Source of the DNA: a virus
DNA length: 24,513 nt
IMG/VR virus record: IMGVR_UViG_3300024517_000106
Span: 1 to 24,513 of that record
Reading direction: 5' to 3' (one strand)
Below are positions 1 through 5,284 of the stretch, in pieces. The position numbers were made by a program, and so were the translations under genes. Below the pieces are notes generated by a model that worked only from the letters and a program-made list of their open reading frames with translations, was not told the DNA's origin and did no database searches. Numbering within the stretch: the stretch's first letter is position 1; each line of letters opens with the position of its first letter.

Positions 1-2
1 AT

Positions 3-494
3 ATTGCAATCAGTATAGCTCCTCAAATCGCCCAACTAGGGCTGATGTATTTCTTTTTAACAAATCCACGTAAAAATGGATGGATGCCTATAATGGCGTT
101 TCTGTTTTTGCTGGTTGATTTTGCCAGTGATTTACAGGATCGGAGTAACGGACAGTTTGTGATTTTCAACGGCGGCATTGTTGAGCTTGCCTGGAATCCA
201 ACAATCATAGCATCTGCATTTTTCACGCTGATGTATTTTACTATTGGTAGTGAACTGTTTATCAGCGTATCGGTTGGTTTGCTCCTGTCATTATTCCCTG
301 ATGCAATCAATCAATATACGCAGACGTTTACACGTACCCGCGCCGCATTAAAAAAGGCAAATGCAGATATTAAAAAAGCACATCGAGCGCACGGCACGCC
401 AAGAAAGAAGCAAAAGCAGAATGGGCAGCATGTGGGACAGCGACATAGTCGGCATGAGCAACATACCCGCCATAATCAGGGAGGGCGGTGGTGA
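3..494 (+). CDS. Membrane protein with basic His/Lys-rich tail, 5' partial
   Basis: I do not recognise this family. The reading frame is open from the left edge of the window and the upstream codons are still hydrophobic, so the true start is probably outside; the first internal ATG is at 45. Counting from that ATG, hydrophobic segments lie at about residues 14-27 and 52-84, consistent with two or three membrane spans. From about residue 100 to the end (149) the protein is hydrophilic and rich in Lys, Arg, His and Gln, which would be a cytoplasmic tail by the positive-inside rule. The stop overlaps the GTG start of the next gene, so the two are probably cotranslated. A holin-like role is conceivable from the hydrophobicity, but the long charged tail and the absence of lysis genes nearby give no real support. 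Confidence 0.55.
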   Translation: MAISIAPQIAQLGLMYFFLTNPRKNGWMPIMAFLFLLVDFASDLQDRSNGQFVIFNGGIVELAWNPTIIASAFFTLMYFTIGSELFISVSVGLLLSLFPDAINQYTQTFTRTRAALKKANADIKKAHRAHGTPRKKQKQNGQHVGQRHSRHEQHTRHNQGGRW

Positions 495-1063
495 GTCAAC
501 TCGCAAGAGATTTTTTCACACGGCGGCAGCAAATTGATGACCAGATAGCCGCTGTTTGGTTCGGTGTTCCTAATCCCCCTGCATCGGTGATGGTGCGGCA
601 GGAACAGCAACATCTGCCCACACCCATCAGACCCCAGCCGCTGCATATCCACAGTGGACAAACGGCCGTTCACCAAGAACCTCATACGCGCATGGTCGGG
701 ATGAAAATAGTACGCGTTTCCATCACCATTGGCTGGGGCGGTAAAACGCGCTTTTTCAGCACATTCGATAACACAGAGTACACAATAGGACAACGCAAAT
801 ACCAGGAGGCGCGGGCGAATCATGGCGGTGGTTACTTCGTTTATCGTGGCGACGTTGCGGAAACGACGCGCCTGTTTCATGAGAGAAAAATAATCAACAG
901 AGACTTCCATACACGATATGGCTTGCTGGCATGTGAAGTCGAACCGCCGTTTGTCGCCTATGACTGGGAAGGCGGAATGATAGTTGGGTGTGCTGAAGCT
1001 CAGAATATTAAAAAAGTAGCTGTTTCCGGCATTACGCCGTTGGAATATCTAGGGTGTATTTGA
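491..1063 (+). CDS. Hypothetical protein
   Basis: This is a soluble protein of about 190 residues with no motif I recognise. I chose the GTG at 491 because a strong Shine-Dalgarno GGGAGG (479-484) lies six bases upstream and the start overlaps the TGA of the preceding gene; the GTG at 488 is too close to that site. The N-terminal 60 residues are Gln/Pro-rich and look poorly ordered. The C-terminal part, from about residue 70, is richer in beta-prone and aromatic residues and contains a run IGWGGKTRFF and an acidic DWEGG turn. One ACGGCCGT palindrome is read here as Thr-Ala-Val. Coding is supported by tight packing with its neighbours. Confidence 0.6.
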   Translation: MSQLARDFFTRRQQIDDQIAAVWFGVPNPPASVMVRQEQQHLPTPIRPQPLHIHSGQTAVHQEPHTRMVGMKIVRVSITIGWGGKTRFFSTFDNTEYTIGQRKYQEARANHGGGYFVYRGDVAETTRLFHERKIINRDFHTRYGLLACEVEPPFVAYDWEGGMIVGCAEAQNIKKVAVSGITPLEYLGCI

Positions 1064-1098
1064 TTTATCGCCACCCTAAAGGCAGAAAGGATAAGAAA

Positions 1099-1344
1099 AT
1101 GAGGAAACTTTCAGATGAGTTTGAATTGATTGATCCTTCATTCATTACTAGGATTGAAGTGAAGATCACATTTGCGCTTTTGTGGTCAATTACTAAATGT
1201 ATCTTTCAGCGCAAGGATTTGAAGATCACCCACACATTTACTGAAAACCCACTCATAAATCATGACATGTCAGCAGAAGACTACCTTGAGATGGCATTGG
1301 GCGATGATTGGGAAGATGTGATGTTTGAAGGCGAGCTTGAATGA
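1099..1344 (+). CDS. Hypothetical protein
   Basis: This is an 81-residue protein of unknown function. A GTG at 1054 would also open the frame, but the ATG at 1099 is preferred because AGAAAGG (1084-1090) is suitably spaced and the longer form would overlap the previous gene. The N-terminal half is mixed charged and hydrophobic, with an FALLWSITKCIF stretch at about residues 25-36 that could be a short amphipathic or membrane-associated helix. The C-terminus is strongly acidic (ALGDDWEDVMFEGELE). Its TGA overlaps the next ATG (ATGA at 1341-1344), suggesting translational coupling. Confidence 0.55.
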   Translation: MRKLSDEFELIDPSFITRIEVKITFALLWSITKCIFQRKDLKITHTFTENPLINHDMSAEDYLEMALGDDWEDVMFEGELE

Positions 1345-1359
1345 ATAAAACCAACTGGA
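1340..1359 (+). repeat. 20-bp direct repeat at a gene start, copy 1
   Basis: These 20 bases, which include the ATG at 1341 and encode MNKTNW, are identical to 1539-1558. The second copy is the start of the next gene. The sequence outside the repeat differs, so only the initiation region is shared. Confidence 0.85.
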
Positions 1360-1547
1360 AAATAATTATTTCTTTATGTTCTTTAATACTCAAAAATATG
1401 GGCGTACGTTTGATTGTGTTTGTGCTGACGTTTTTAATTGTTGTCGCGTATCTCGCACATGCTGACTTGAAGTGTCGAAAGTATGGCTATGATTCAATTG
1501 TATACAAATATCCCAGCCTGTATTGTATAGAAGAAGAAAATGAATAA
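1341..1547 (+). CDS. Small single-span membrane protein
   Basis: This is a 68-residue protein with one clear hydrophobic segment at about residues 22-41 (LIVFVLTFLIVVAYLAHA) and an earlier, weaker one. Two cysteines follow the membrane segment, which could face the periplasm. The function is unknown. Its first six residues, MNKTNW, and the 20 nucleotides around its start are identical to those of the next gene, so the initiation region appears to have been duplicated. It overlaps the next start by eight bases. Confidence 0.5.
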   Translation: MNKTNWKIIISLCSLILKNMGVRLIVFVLTFLIVVAYLAHADLKCRKYGYDSIVYKYPSLYCIEEENE

Positions 1548-1558
1548 AACCAACTGGA
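1539..1558 (+). repeat. 20-bp direct repeat at a gene start, copy 2
   Basis: This is the second copy of the 20-base block at 1340-1359. It covers the ATG at 1540 and the first codons (MNKTNW) of the four-span membrane protein gene. Confidence 0.85.
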
Positions 1559-2304
1559 CAAATAAAATTCTATGGCTTGTCTATATCGGCTTGTTGGCTG
1601 TGCTATTACCTCATACGGCGTGGATGTTTTTACAATTTGAACCGGTGGGGGATTTTTCCACTTATGTCGCGTGGGCAGCGGCTTTTACATTTGAGGCGGC
1701 TATCGCTGTACTGACCCACAAATTGGCACAACACATTGACAAGACCCCTCGGTACTCTGTGGGGCGGGTGTGGTTAAAGCGACTGGGATACCGATATGCA
1801 AACGCCTACGCATTCAGCCTGATAACGGCCGTCGCTGTATCCACCATTGCCAATGTCTCACATGCTATGCAATATGCAACAGAGGGGTTTGGTACACCCT
1901 GGCACGTTGCGGCGTTCGGCGGTGTGTTACCGTTTGCGTCTCTCATGTTCGCACGGGTATTGTCAAGCGCGAGTGATGAGGTGCAAGAGGTTGACGTTAA
2001 GGCGCAAAAGATGCGAAAGGATTTACAAGAGGTGCGAAAGAACTTGCAAGGTAAAATTGAGTTACTAAAAGTTGCTGAAATCGAACGCGCGGAGATTGAA
2101 AGTCAATTACAACAGACAGCAAGCCAACTTCAAGAAATGACACAATATCGAAACTACTGGCAAACGATAAACCCAAAGACGCAAGTGGCAATTATGTATA
2201 ATGCGGGTGAAATCAAGACCCTGCAAGAGGCCGCAAATGGCGTTAATTTGAGTGAAAGCACAATTAGTAGGATTGCAAGTAGCATCAATGGGAGAGGATC
2301 ATGA
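1540..2304 (+). CDS. Four-span membrane protein with coiled coil and C-terminal HTH-like segment
   Basis: This is a 254-residue protein. Hydrophobic segments at about residues 11-32, 42-62, 90-110 and 121-142 predict four membrane spans. Residues 145-205 are rich in Lys, Glu, Gln and Arg with heptad-like spacing (MRKDLQEVRKNLQ, ERAEIESQLQQ), a likely coiled coil. The last 45 residues resemble a resolvase-type helix-turn-helix: an NPKTQVAIMYNAGEIKTLQ lead-in, then a first helix of the LQEAAN type, a turn around GVN, and a SESTISRIA recognition-type helix. If read correctly, it is an integral membrane protein with a cytoplasmic DNA-binding end. I know no named family and assign no function. It overlaps the next gene by ATGA. 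Confidence 0.65.
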   Translation: MNKTNWTNKILWLVYIGLLAVLLPHTAWMFLQFEPVGDFSTYVAWAAAFTFEAAIAVLTHKLAQHIDKTPRYSVGRVWLKRLGYRYANAYAFSLITAVAVSTIANVSHAMQYATEGFGTPWHVAAFGGVLPFASLMFARVLSSASDEVQEVDVKAQKMRKDLQEVRKNLQGKIELLKVAEIERAEIESQLQQTASQLQEMTQYRNYWQTINPKTQVAIMYNAGEIKTLQEAANGVNLSESTISRIASSINGRGS

Positions 2305-2648
2305 TTACAAAGGCAACCGTCTCCTTTGAGACATCACTCCATAATATATCACTATTAACTACTCTGTATGATTTACTTGAAAACACAAAAATCACCGATA
2401 GCGCACATGACGATCTTGCTCCCGCATCCCTCGATATGTATTTTTGTTTGTTGGATACTATTCTGGATACAATGCCGGGGGTAGTTGAGGAAATGATTGT
2501 GGGCTATGGTAATCTCGAAAACGAAGCAGACATCAAACCTCCGATTTTGCTTTCAGTATACAAATTAGCGATGGAGCGGCGTGGTTATCAGATGCGTACA
2601 GCGGAACAGGCGTATCCGTTGAGGGATGTGATAAATGATAAAAAATGA
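2301..2648 (+). CDS. Hypothetical protein
   Basis: This is a 115-residue soluble, acidic, mostly helical-looking protein of unknown function. The start ATG at 2301 overlaps the preceding TGA, and GGGAGAGGATC just upstream provides a Shine-Dalgarno. The end overlaps the next gene by 14 bases. No catalytic or metal-binding motif is visible. The arrangement supports membership in the same transcription unit as the membrane protein upstream. Confidence 0.55.
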   Translation: MITKATVSFETSLHNISLLTTLYDLLENTKITDSAHDDLAPASLDMYFCLLDTILDTMPGVVEEMIVGYGNLENEADIKPPILLSVYKLAMERRGYQMRTAEQAYPLRDVINDKK

Positions 2649-2916
2649 AGGTGTAATCAAGCGTATTTTGGAGGCGTATGAAATATATGAATCAAACCGA
2701 CGTGAAGAAAATAAATTGCAGCGTCAGGCGGGAAATAAGAGAATCGCACGAAATTATTCACCTACAAGCCACTTGATTATGCGGCTTGGAGCAATTGAGG
2801 ATTTAGGAAACACCCCAACACACGATCTAGTGTTTGTTATTAGGAGATTGGCGGAAGCTGAAAACATGGGGAATGTCGAATATGTGATGTCGTTTTTGCA
2901 GGATTGTGTTGAATGA
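2635..2916 (+). CDS. Hypothetical protein
   Basis: This is a 93-residue protein with a basic N-terminal half (SNRREENKLQRQAGNKRIAR) and a helical C-terminal half. It is not recognised. The start ATG at 2635 lies inside the end of the preceding gene. Its last codons run into the left end of a 55-bp repeat (2911-2965) that carries a promoter, so it ends a transcription unit. Confidence 0.5.
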   Translation: MIKNEGVIKRILEAYEIYESNRREENKLQRQAGNKRIARNYSPTSHLIMRLGAIEDLGNTPTHDLVFVIRRLAEAENMGNVEYVMSFLQDCVE

Positions 2917-2965
2917 GCACCGCCTATGCTATACTCCCCCTATGTATACAAGCGAGAATTCACAC
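2911..2965 (+). repeat. 55-bp direct repeat with promoter and start codon, copy A
   Basis: By eye, 49 of 55 bases match 4084-4138, with no gaps. Shared parts are GAATGAGCACC, TGCTATACTCCCCC, ATGTATAC and GAGAATTCACAC. The two copies are 1173 bp apart and bracket the GNAT-like and DUF6610-like genes. Confidence 0.85.
2927..2935 (+). promoter_or_regulatory. Extended -10 promoter, possibly leaderless
   Basis: TGCTATACT is an extended -10 element (TGnTATACT). No good -35 hexamer is spaced correctly; TTGAAT at 2909 is only 15 bases upstream. Six bases separate the -10 from an ATG at 2942, so the expected start of transcription falls on the ATG itself. The arms AGCA (2917-2920) and TGCT (2927-2930) form a small inverted repeat that could be an operator. 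Confidence 0.55.
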
Positions 2966-3058
2966 GCGAAGCAGAGCAAGATGACAGAAGCCACCTGTAA
3001 TTTTCTAATAAAACAAAGGGGAATAGATGACAAAACACATAAGGGCGTGTTACGATGA
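2942..3058 (+). CDS. Possible 38-residue leader peptide or gene remnant
   Basis: This short reading frame begins at the promoter-proximal ATG and encodes MYTSENSH followed by 30 mostly polar residues. Its TGA (3056-3058) overlaps the ATG of the GNAT-like gene. Its first eight residues match the start of the gene at 4115 (MYTNENSH), so the region is either a real leader peptide coupled to the next gene or the remnant of a duplicated copy of the 4115 gene. The second half contains a 20-base block (3010-3029) identical to 4829-4848, which favours a recombination remnant. Expression is plausible from the promoter position but unproven. Confidence 0.35.
   Translation: MYTSENSHAKQSKMTEATCNFLIKQRGIDDKTHKGVLR
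3010..3029 (+). repeat. 20-bp repeat with ribosome-binding site and ATG, copy 1
   Basis: This block is identical to 4829-4848 and contains AAAGGGG, a TAG and an ATG. At 4846 the ATG opens a real small gene. Here the ATG at 3027 opens only 12 codons, so the initiation site looks vestigial. Confidence 0.8.
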
Positions 3059-3366
3059 TTTTTGAGACATTGTACGAATCGGCAAAACGCAATGAGCTAA
3101 TTTTAATTGATGGTGGTATTTGTCACTGGCATTTGCGCCGTGACAAGCAATTGACCATCCGCGAAATTATCAGCACACGACCTGGTGCTGGTTCCGAGAT
3201 GCTGGCGCAATTGACAGCCGTTCCTGGTGCTGAATCTATATTTGCTAAATGCCCCGCTGATTTACTGGCAAACGATTGGTATAAAAAACGTGGTTTTGTC
3301 TGCGAAGGAACGCAAACAACTAAAGGCGGAAGGAAACTGAAATTGTGGCGGCTGATATTGAACTAA
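3055..3366 (+). CDS. GNAT-like N-acetyltransferase-type protein
   Basis: This 103-residue protein resembles small phage GNAT-fold proteins: a short beta-strand pair at the N-terminus, HLRRDKQLTIREI at about residues 26-38, STRPGAGSEMLAQL (an acetyl-CoA-loop-like Gly/Ala turn followed by a helix), an IFAKCPADLLANDWYKKRGF segment near residues 62-81, and a final strand. The pattern of a lone residue before WYKKRGF is typical of the GNAT C-terminal half. It is shorter than full GNAT enzymes (about 140-170 residues), so activity is uncertain and the substrate unknown. The start ATG overlaps the TGA of the small upstream frame, and the end overlaps the DUF6610-like gene by 22 bases, so the two are probably cotranslated. 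Confidence 0.6.
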   Translation: MIFETLYESAKRNELILIDGGICHWHLRRDKQLTIREIISTRPGAGSEMLAQLTAVPGAESIFAKCPADLLANDWYKKRGFVCEGTQTTKGGRKLKLWRLILN

Positions 3367-4079
3367 TCTATTGTGCTGGTAGTAACCGAATGTTTGCCCA
3401 AATTGCCATTGATGCTGGTTTTTTGTATGGCGCACAGTTACCGAGCACGGTTTACCACTCACTCCATTTTGCGGATCAGAACTGGAAAAACCCAGATCGC
3501 GGAAAATACATATCAGCATTAGCAAAACATCGGCCGTTCATGGCCTCAGTGCTGGACTTTGAGCGTATGGAACAGTTGCCAGAGGTGTTGGCATGGGCAG
3601 AGGATGCGGCGCAGTATATTGAGGTCGTGATAATTATACCTAAGGTGTTTGGTGGCATCTCAAAATTACCTAGCGTGATTGGTGGCAAACCAATTCGTCT
3701 TGGTTATTCCGTACCGACAAAACACGGTGGAACATCCGTTGGTTATTCAGAGTTCGTCGGCTGGCCTGTGCATCTGTTAGGTGGCAGTCCGCAGAAGCAG
3801 ATGAGATTGACGCGATACTTAAATGTTGTCAGCATAGATGGCAATATGCACATGAAAATGGCGATAAGATATAATGCGTTTTTTGATCCTGAGAAAATAA
3901 CAGTGCGTGGATATTGGCCGACGCTTAAAGATTACGACGGTCAAAAATGGGGGGACGGGAGCAAGAAATCAGGTGCTCCATATGAAGCCTTTAGACGTTC
4001 GTGCGTAAACATCATGTCGTTTTGGCAAGACCGTTTTATTTACAGTGGCATTAATGGAGGGTTTGAAGTGGCAGCGTAA
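3345..4079 (+). CDS. DUF6610-like protein
   Basis: This 244-residue protein matches the pattern I know for DUF6610, a phage and bacterial family: a DFE motif at about residue 70, a VIIIPK strand near 96, LGYSVPTKHGGT near 124, WPVHLLGGSP near 143 and VVSIDGN near 163, then a C-terminal segment ending in a Cys-containing helix. The strand/Gly-rich order suggests a TIM-barrel fold like the queuine tRNA-ribosyltransferase superfamily; that link is my inference. The GTG start at 3345 is chosen because GGAAGGA lies upstream and the family's first strand begins at once. It overlaps the GNAT-like gene and is followed by the second copy of the 55-bp promoter repeat. Function is not established; a role in nucleic-acid modification is a guess. 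Confidence 0.6.
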   Translation: MAADIELIYCAGSNRMFAQIAIDAGFLYGAQLPSTVYHSLHFADQNWKNPDRGKYISALAKHRPFMASVLDFERMEQLPEVLAWAEDAAQYIEVVIIIPKVFGGISKLPSVIGGKPIRLGYSVPTKHGGTSVGYSEFVGWPVHLLGGSPQKQMRLTRYLNVVSIDGNMHMKMAIRYNAFFDPEKITVRGYWPTLKDYDGQKWGDGSKKSGAPYEAFRRSCVNIMSFWQDRFIYSGINGGFEVAA

Positions 4080-4083
4080 TATC

Positions 4084-4138
4084 GAATGAGCACCTCTTGT
4101 GCTATACTCCCCCCATGTATACGAACGAGAATTCACAC
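4084..4138 (+). repeat. 55-bp direct repeat with promoter and start codon, copy B
   Basis: This is the partner of 2911-2965, with 49 of 55 identical bases and the same 31-base distance from the left end to the ATG. Here the ATG opens a full gene of 122 codons, so this copy looks like the intact one. Confidence 0.85.
4100..4108 (+). promoter_or_regulatory. Extended -10 promoter, possibly leaderless
   Basis: TGCTATACT is followed by six C residues and then ATG at 4115, the same geometry as at 2927. Transcription starting seven bases after the -10 would begin at the start codon. AGCAC (4089-4093) and GTGCT (4099-4103) form an inverted repeat overlapping the promoter, a possible operator. No -35 match is seen. 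Confidence 0.6.
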
Positions 4139-4483
4139 CGCATCTTCACGAGAAGCGGAAAACAGCGGGCATTATGGCAGCGGTTATTCCATATGGATAC
4201 CCTGCCCGTCACATCCGCATTCCCGCACGAGGGTGCAGACATTTACGGCCGTTCAGCATGGCACTATACGCTAGACGTTGCACGTATGAATCCCCGATAT
4301 ATGCGGCGGCTGGCAAATCATGTCGCTAAATGGAGCAGGGATTATGCAGAGACACTTGACCGCATACAGCGCGAGGGTTGGCAGATTGATGCAATTGATT
4401 GTTTTTTAGTTGAGGCGGCGGAGGGCGAAAGCCTGAAGCCGTCTTTTTATTTGGGGCGGGAATTGTTGCTTGACCCAATATGA
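4115..4483 (+). CDS. Hypothetical protein
   Basis: This 122-residue protein is basic in its first half and acidic near its end; no family is recognised. Upstream in-frame ATGs exist, but 4115 is preferred because it sits at the transcription start expected from the promoter and because its MYTNENSH start is conserved in the small frame at 2942. The middle section (ARMNPRYMRRLANHVAKWSRDYAETLDRIQREGWQ region) is predicted helical. No ribosome-binding site is visible, consistent with leaderless translation. The stop TGA (4481-4483) overlaps the next promoter. Confidence 0.5.
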   Translation: MYTNENSHRIFTRSGKQRALWQRLFHMDTLPVTSAFPHEGADIYGRSAWHYTLDVARMNPRYMRRLANHVAKWSRDYAETLDRIQREGWQIDAIDCFLVEAAEGESLKPSFYLGRELLLDPI

Positions 4484-4489
4484 TACAAT
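4481..4489 (+). promoter_or_regulatory. Extended -10 promoter of the tRNA-like RNA
   Basis: TGATACAAT is an extended -10 element. The expected transcription start, about seven bases downstream (4496-4497), coincides with the first base of the closing stem of the cloverleaf RNA. A weak -35 candidate, TTGTTG, is at 4463. Confidence 0.45.
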
Positions 4490-4496
4490 GAAGCTG

Positions 4497-4585
4497 TCCT
4501 GAAGGTCGCTCTGGGTGTGGCGATGATAAATCGGTTTATCAAAAATAGCGGCGGCTATGTGGGTTCAATTCCCATCCTTCGGGAA
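4497..4585 (+). ncRNA. tRNA-like cloverleaf RNA with long variable arm
   Basis: Four helices fold from this region. The closing stem TCCTGAAGG (4497-4505) pairs with CCTTCGGGA (4576-4584) over nine bases with one G-U. A D-arm-like stem TCGC/GCGA (4506-4509, 4520-4523) has a ten-base loop containing GGG. A central stem TGATAAA/TTTATCA (4524-4530, 4535-4541) has TCGG at the tip. A variable-arm-like stem ATAGC/GCTAT (4545-4549, 4554-4558) follows. A near-perfect T-arm, GTGGG/CCCAT around TTCAATT (4559-4575), matches the tRNA B box GGTTCRANNCC. Departures from a standard tRNA are the lack of two linker bases before the D arm, a six- or eight-base anticodon loop, no A14, and no encoded CCA. I cannot assign an anticodon. 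It may be an aberrant class II-like tRNA or a structured leader of the gene at 4603. Confidence 0.5.
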
Positions 4586-4602
4586 TATTAAGGAATAGAC
4601 AA

Positions 4603-4845
4603 ATGGCACAGAAGGTAATCCAGATCATACCGCTAGTTGATTGGTATGTTTCTTTTGATAATGGCGACGGTACATATTACTCTGTGCCATTAACTGGCGC
4701 ATGGCTAGATGATAACGGGGAAATAGGCGTTTTTGATATAGATGCCTCCGGCCATGTGGAACTATATCCTAGGAAAGAGATGGATTGTGTTGGGATATGG
4801 CACAGGTCACAAATACCAGGTGCTTATAAAAACAAAGGGGAATAG
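4603..4845 (+). CDS. Hypothetical protein
   Basis: This 80-residue, beta-strand-rich acidic protein (DWYVSFDNGDGTYYSVPLTG, then GVFDIDASGHVELYP) is not recognised. The ATG at 4603 has AAGGA (4590-4594) upstream and begins just after the tRNA-like RNA, so it may share that transcript. Its TAG directly abuts the next ATG (TAGATG at 4843-4848). Confidence 0.5.
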   Translation: MAQKVIQIIPLVDWYVSFDNGDGTYYSVPLTGAWLDDNGEIGVFDIDASGHVELYPRKEMDCVGIWHRSQIPGAYKNKGE

Positions 4846-4848
4846 ATG
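4829..4848 (+). repeat. 20-bp repeat with ribosome-binding site and ATG, copy 2
   Basis: This block is identical to 3010-3029. Here the AAAGGGG serves as ribosome-binding site for the small gene that starts at 4846. Confidence 0.8.
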
Positions 4849-4983
4849 GCAAAATATAAATGCGATTCATGCAAAAAGACATTCAAAACGCTGGGCGGAA
4901 TTAGGCGACACAGGGAGCCTTTTCCCCGCGAGTACCAGAATAAAAACAATCGTGTAAGATGCGTACCAAGGAAGGCGAGATGA
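4846..4983 (+). CDS. Small zinc-finger-like protein
   Basis: This 45-residue gene has an excellent Shine-Dalgarno (AAAGGGG) and a TGA that overlaps the next ATG (4980-4983). The product is very basic and begins MAKYKCDSCKKTFKTLGG, with Cys6-x2-Cys9, His22 and Cys39. The first half looks like a C2H2 finger up to the first His (C-x2-C-x3-F-x5-hydrophobic-x2-H), with the second ligand displaced to a Cys. It could bind nucleic acid or protein; no function is assigned. It is a real gene by spacing, coupling and composition even though it is very short. Confidence 0.55.
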   Translation: MAKYKCDSCKKTFKTLGGIRRHREPFPREYQNKNNRVRCVPRKAR

Positions 4984-5243
4984 AAAATCAGTTGGTGTGG
5001 AAAGAGGTGATTAAAGATTATAGTATTCTTGCCTGTAAAACTCCTTATGGAGCCGTTATAATGATTGCAAATCATGTATCCTTTGGTGATATTTTTAGCC
5101 AGACGCAGTGGTTGGGGGGATTTGTTGATTTAGATCATGCAAAGCGTGTATGTTACGAATGGATAGATAAGGACATAAAACTTGAGAAAAGAATGCAGCG
5201 GGCAGAAGAAGCGTATAATGCTATTATGCAGGGCGGCGAATAA
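4980..5243 (+). CDS. Hypothetical protein
   Basis: This 87-residue protein is not recognised. The ATG at 4980 is preferred over one at 4959 because it overlaps the upstream TGA and has GGAAGGCGAG just before it. The N-terminal two thirds mix strands and turns (KTPYGAVIMIANHVSFGD), and the C-terminal third is a charged helix (DHAKRVCYEWIDKDIKLEKRMQ region). It ends in a 41-base gap before the next gene. Confidence 0.5.
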   Translation: MKNQLVWKEVIKDYSILACKTPYGAVIMIANHVSFGDIFSQTQWLGGFVDLDHAKRVCYEWIDKDIKLEKRMQRAEEAYNAIMQGGE

Positions 5244-5284
5244 CTTGTCCATATGTTATCAGTATGTACGCCAATGGGTGAAAA

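Noticed and set aside
476-910. Long reverse-strand open frame opposite the second gene
   Set aside because: All supported genes are on the + strand, and this frame has no ribosome-binding site or recognisable protein pattern; it is a shadow of the + gene. The same holds for reverse frames at 13509-13967 and 21012-21521.
3027-3065. ATG with a strong upstream AAAGGGG site, opening 12 codons
   Set aside because: The frame ends after 12 codons within the GNAT-like gene; the site is a copied block from 4829-4848 and has no product.
4497-4585. Assigning a normal tRNA with a proline-type CGG anticodon
   Set aside because: Placing T33 before CGG leaves a six-base loop, and A14 and linker bases are missing, so no isotype can be supported.
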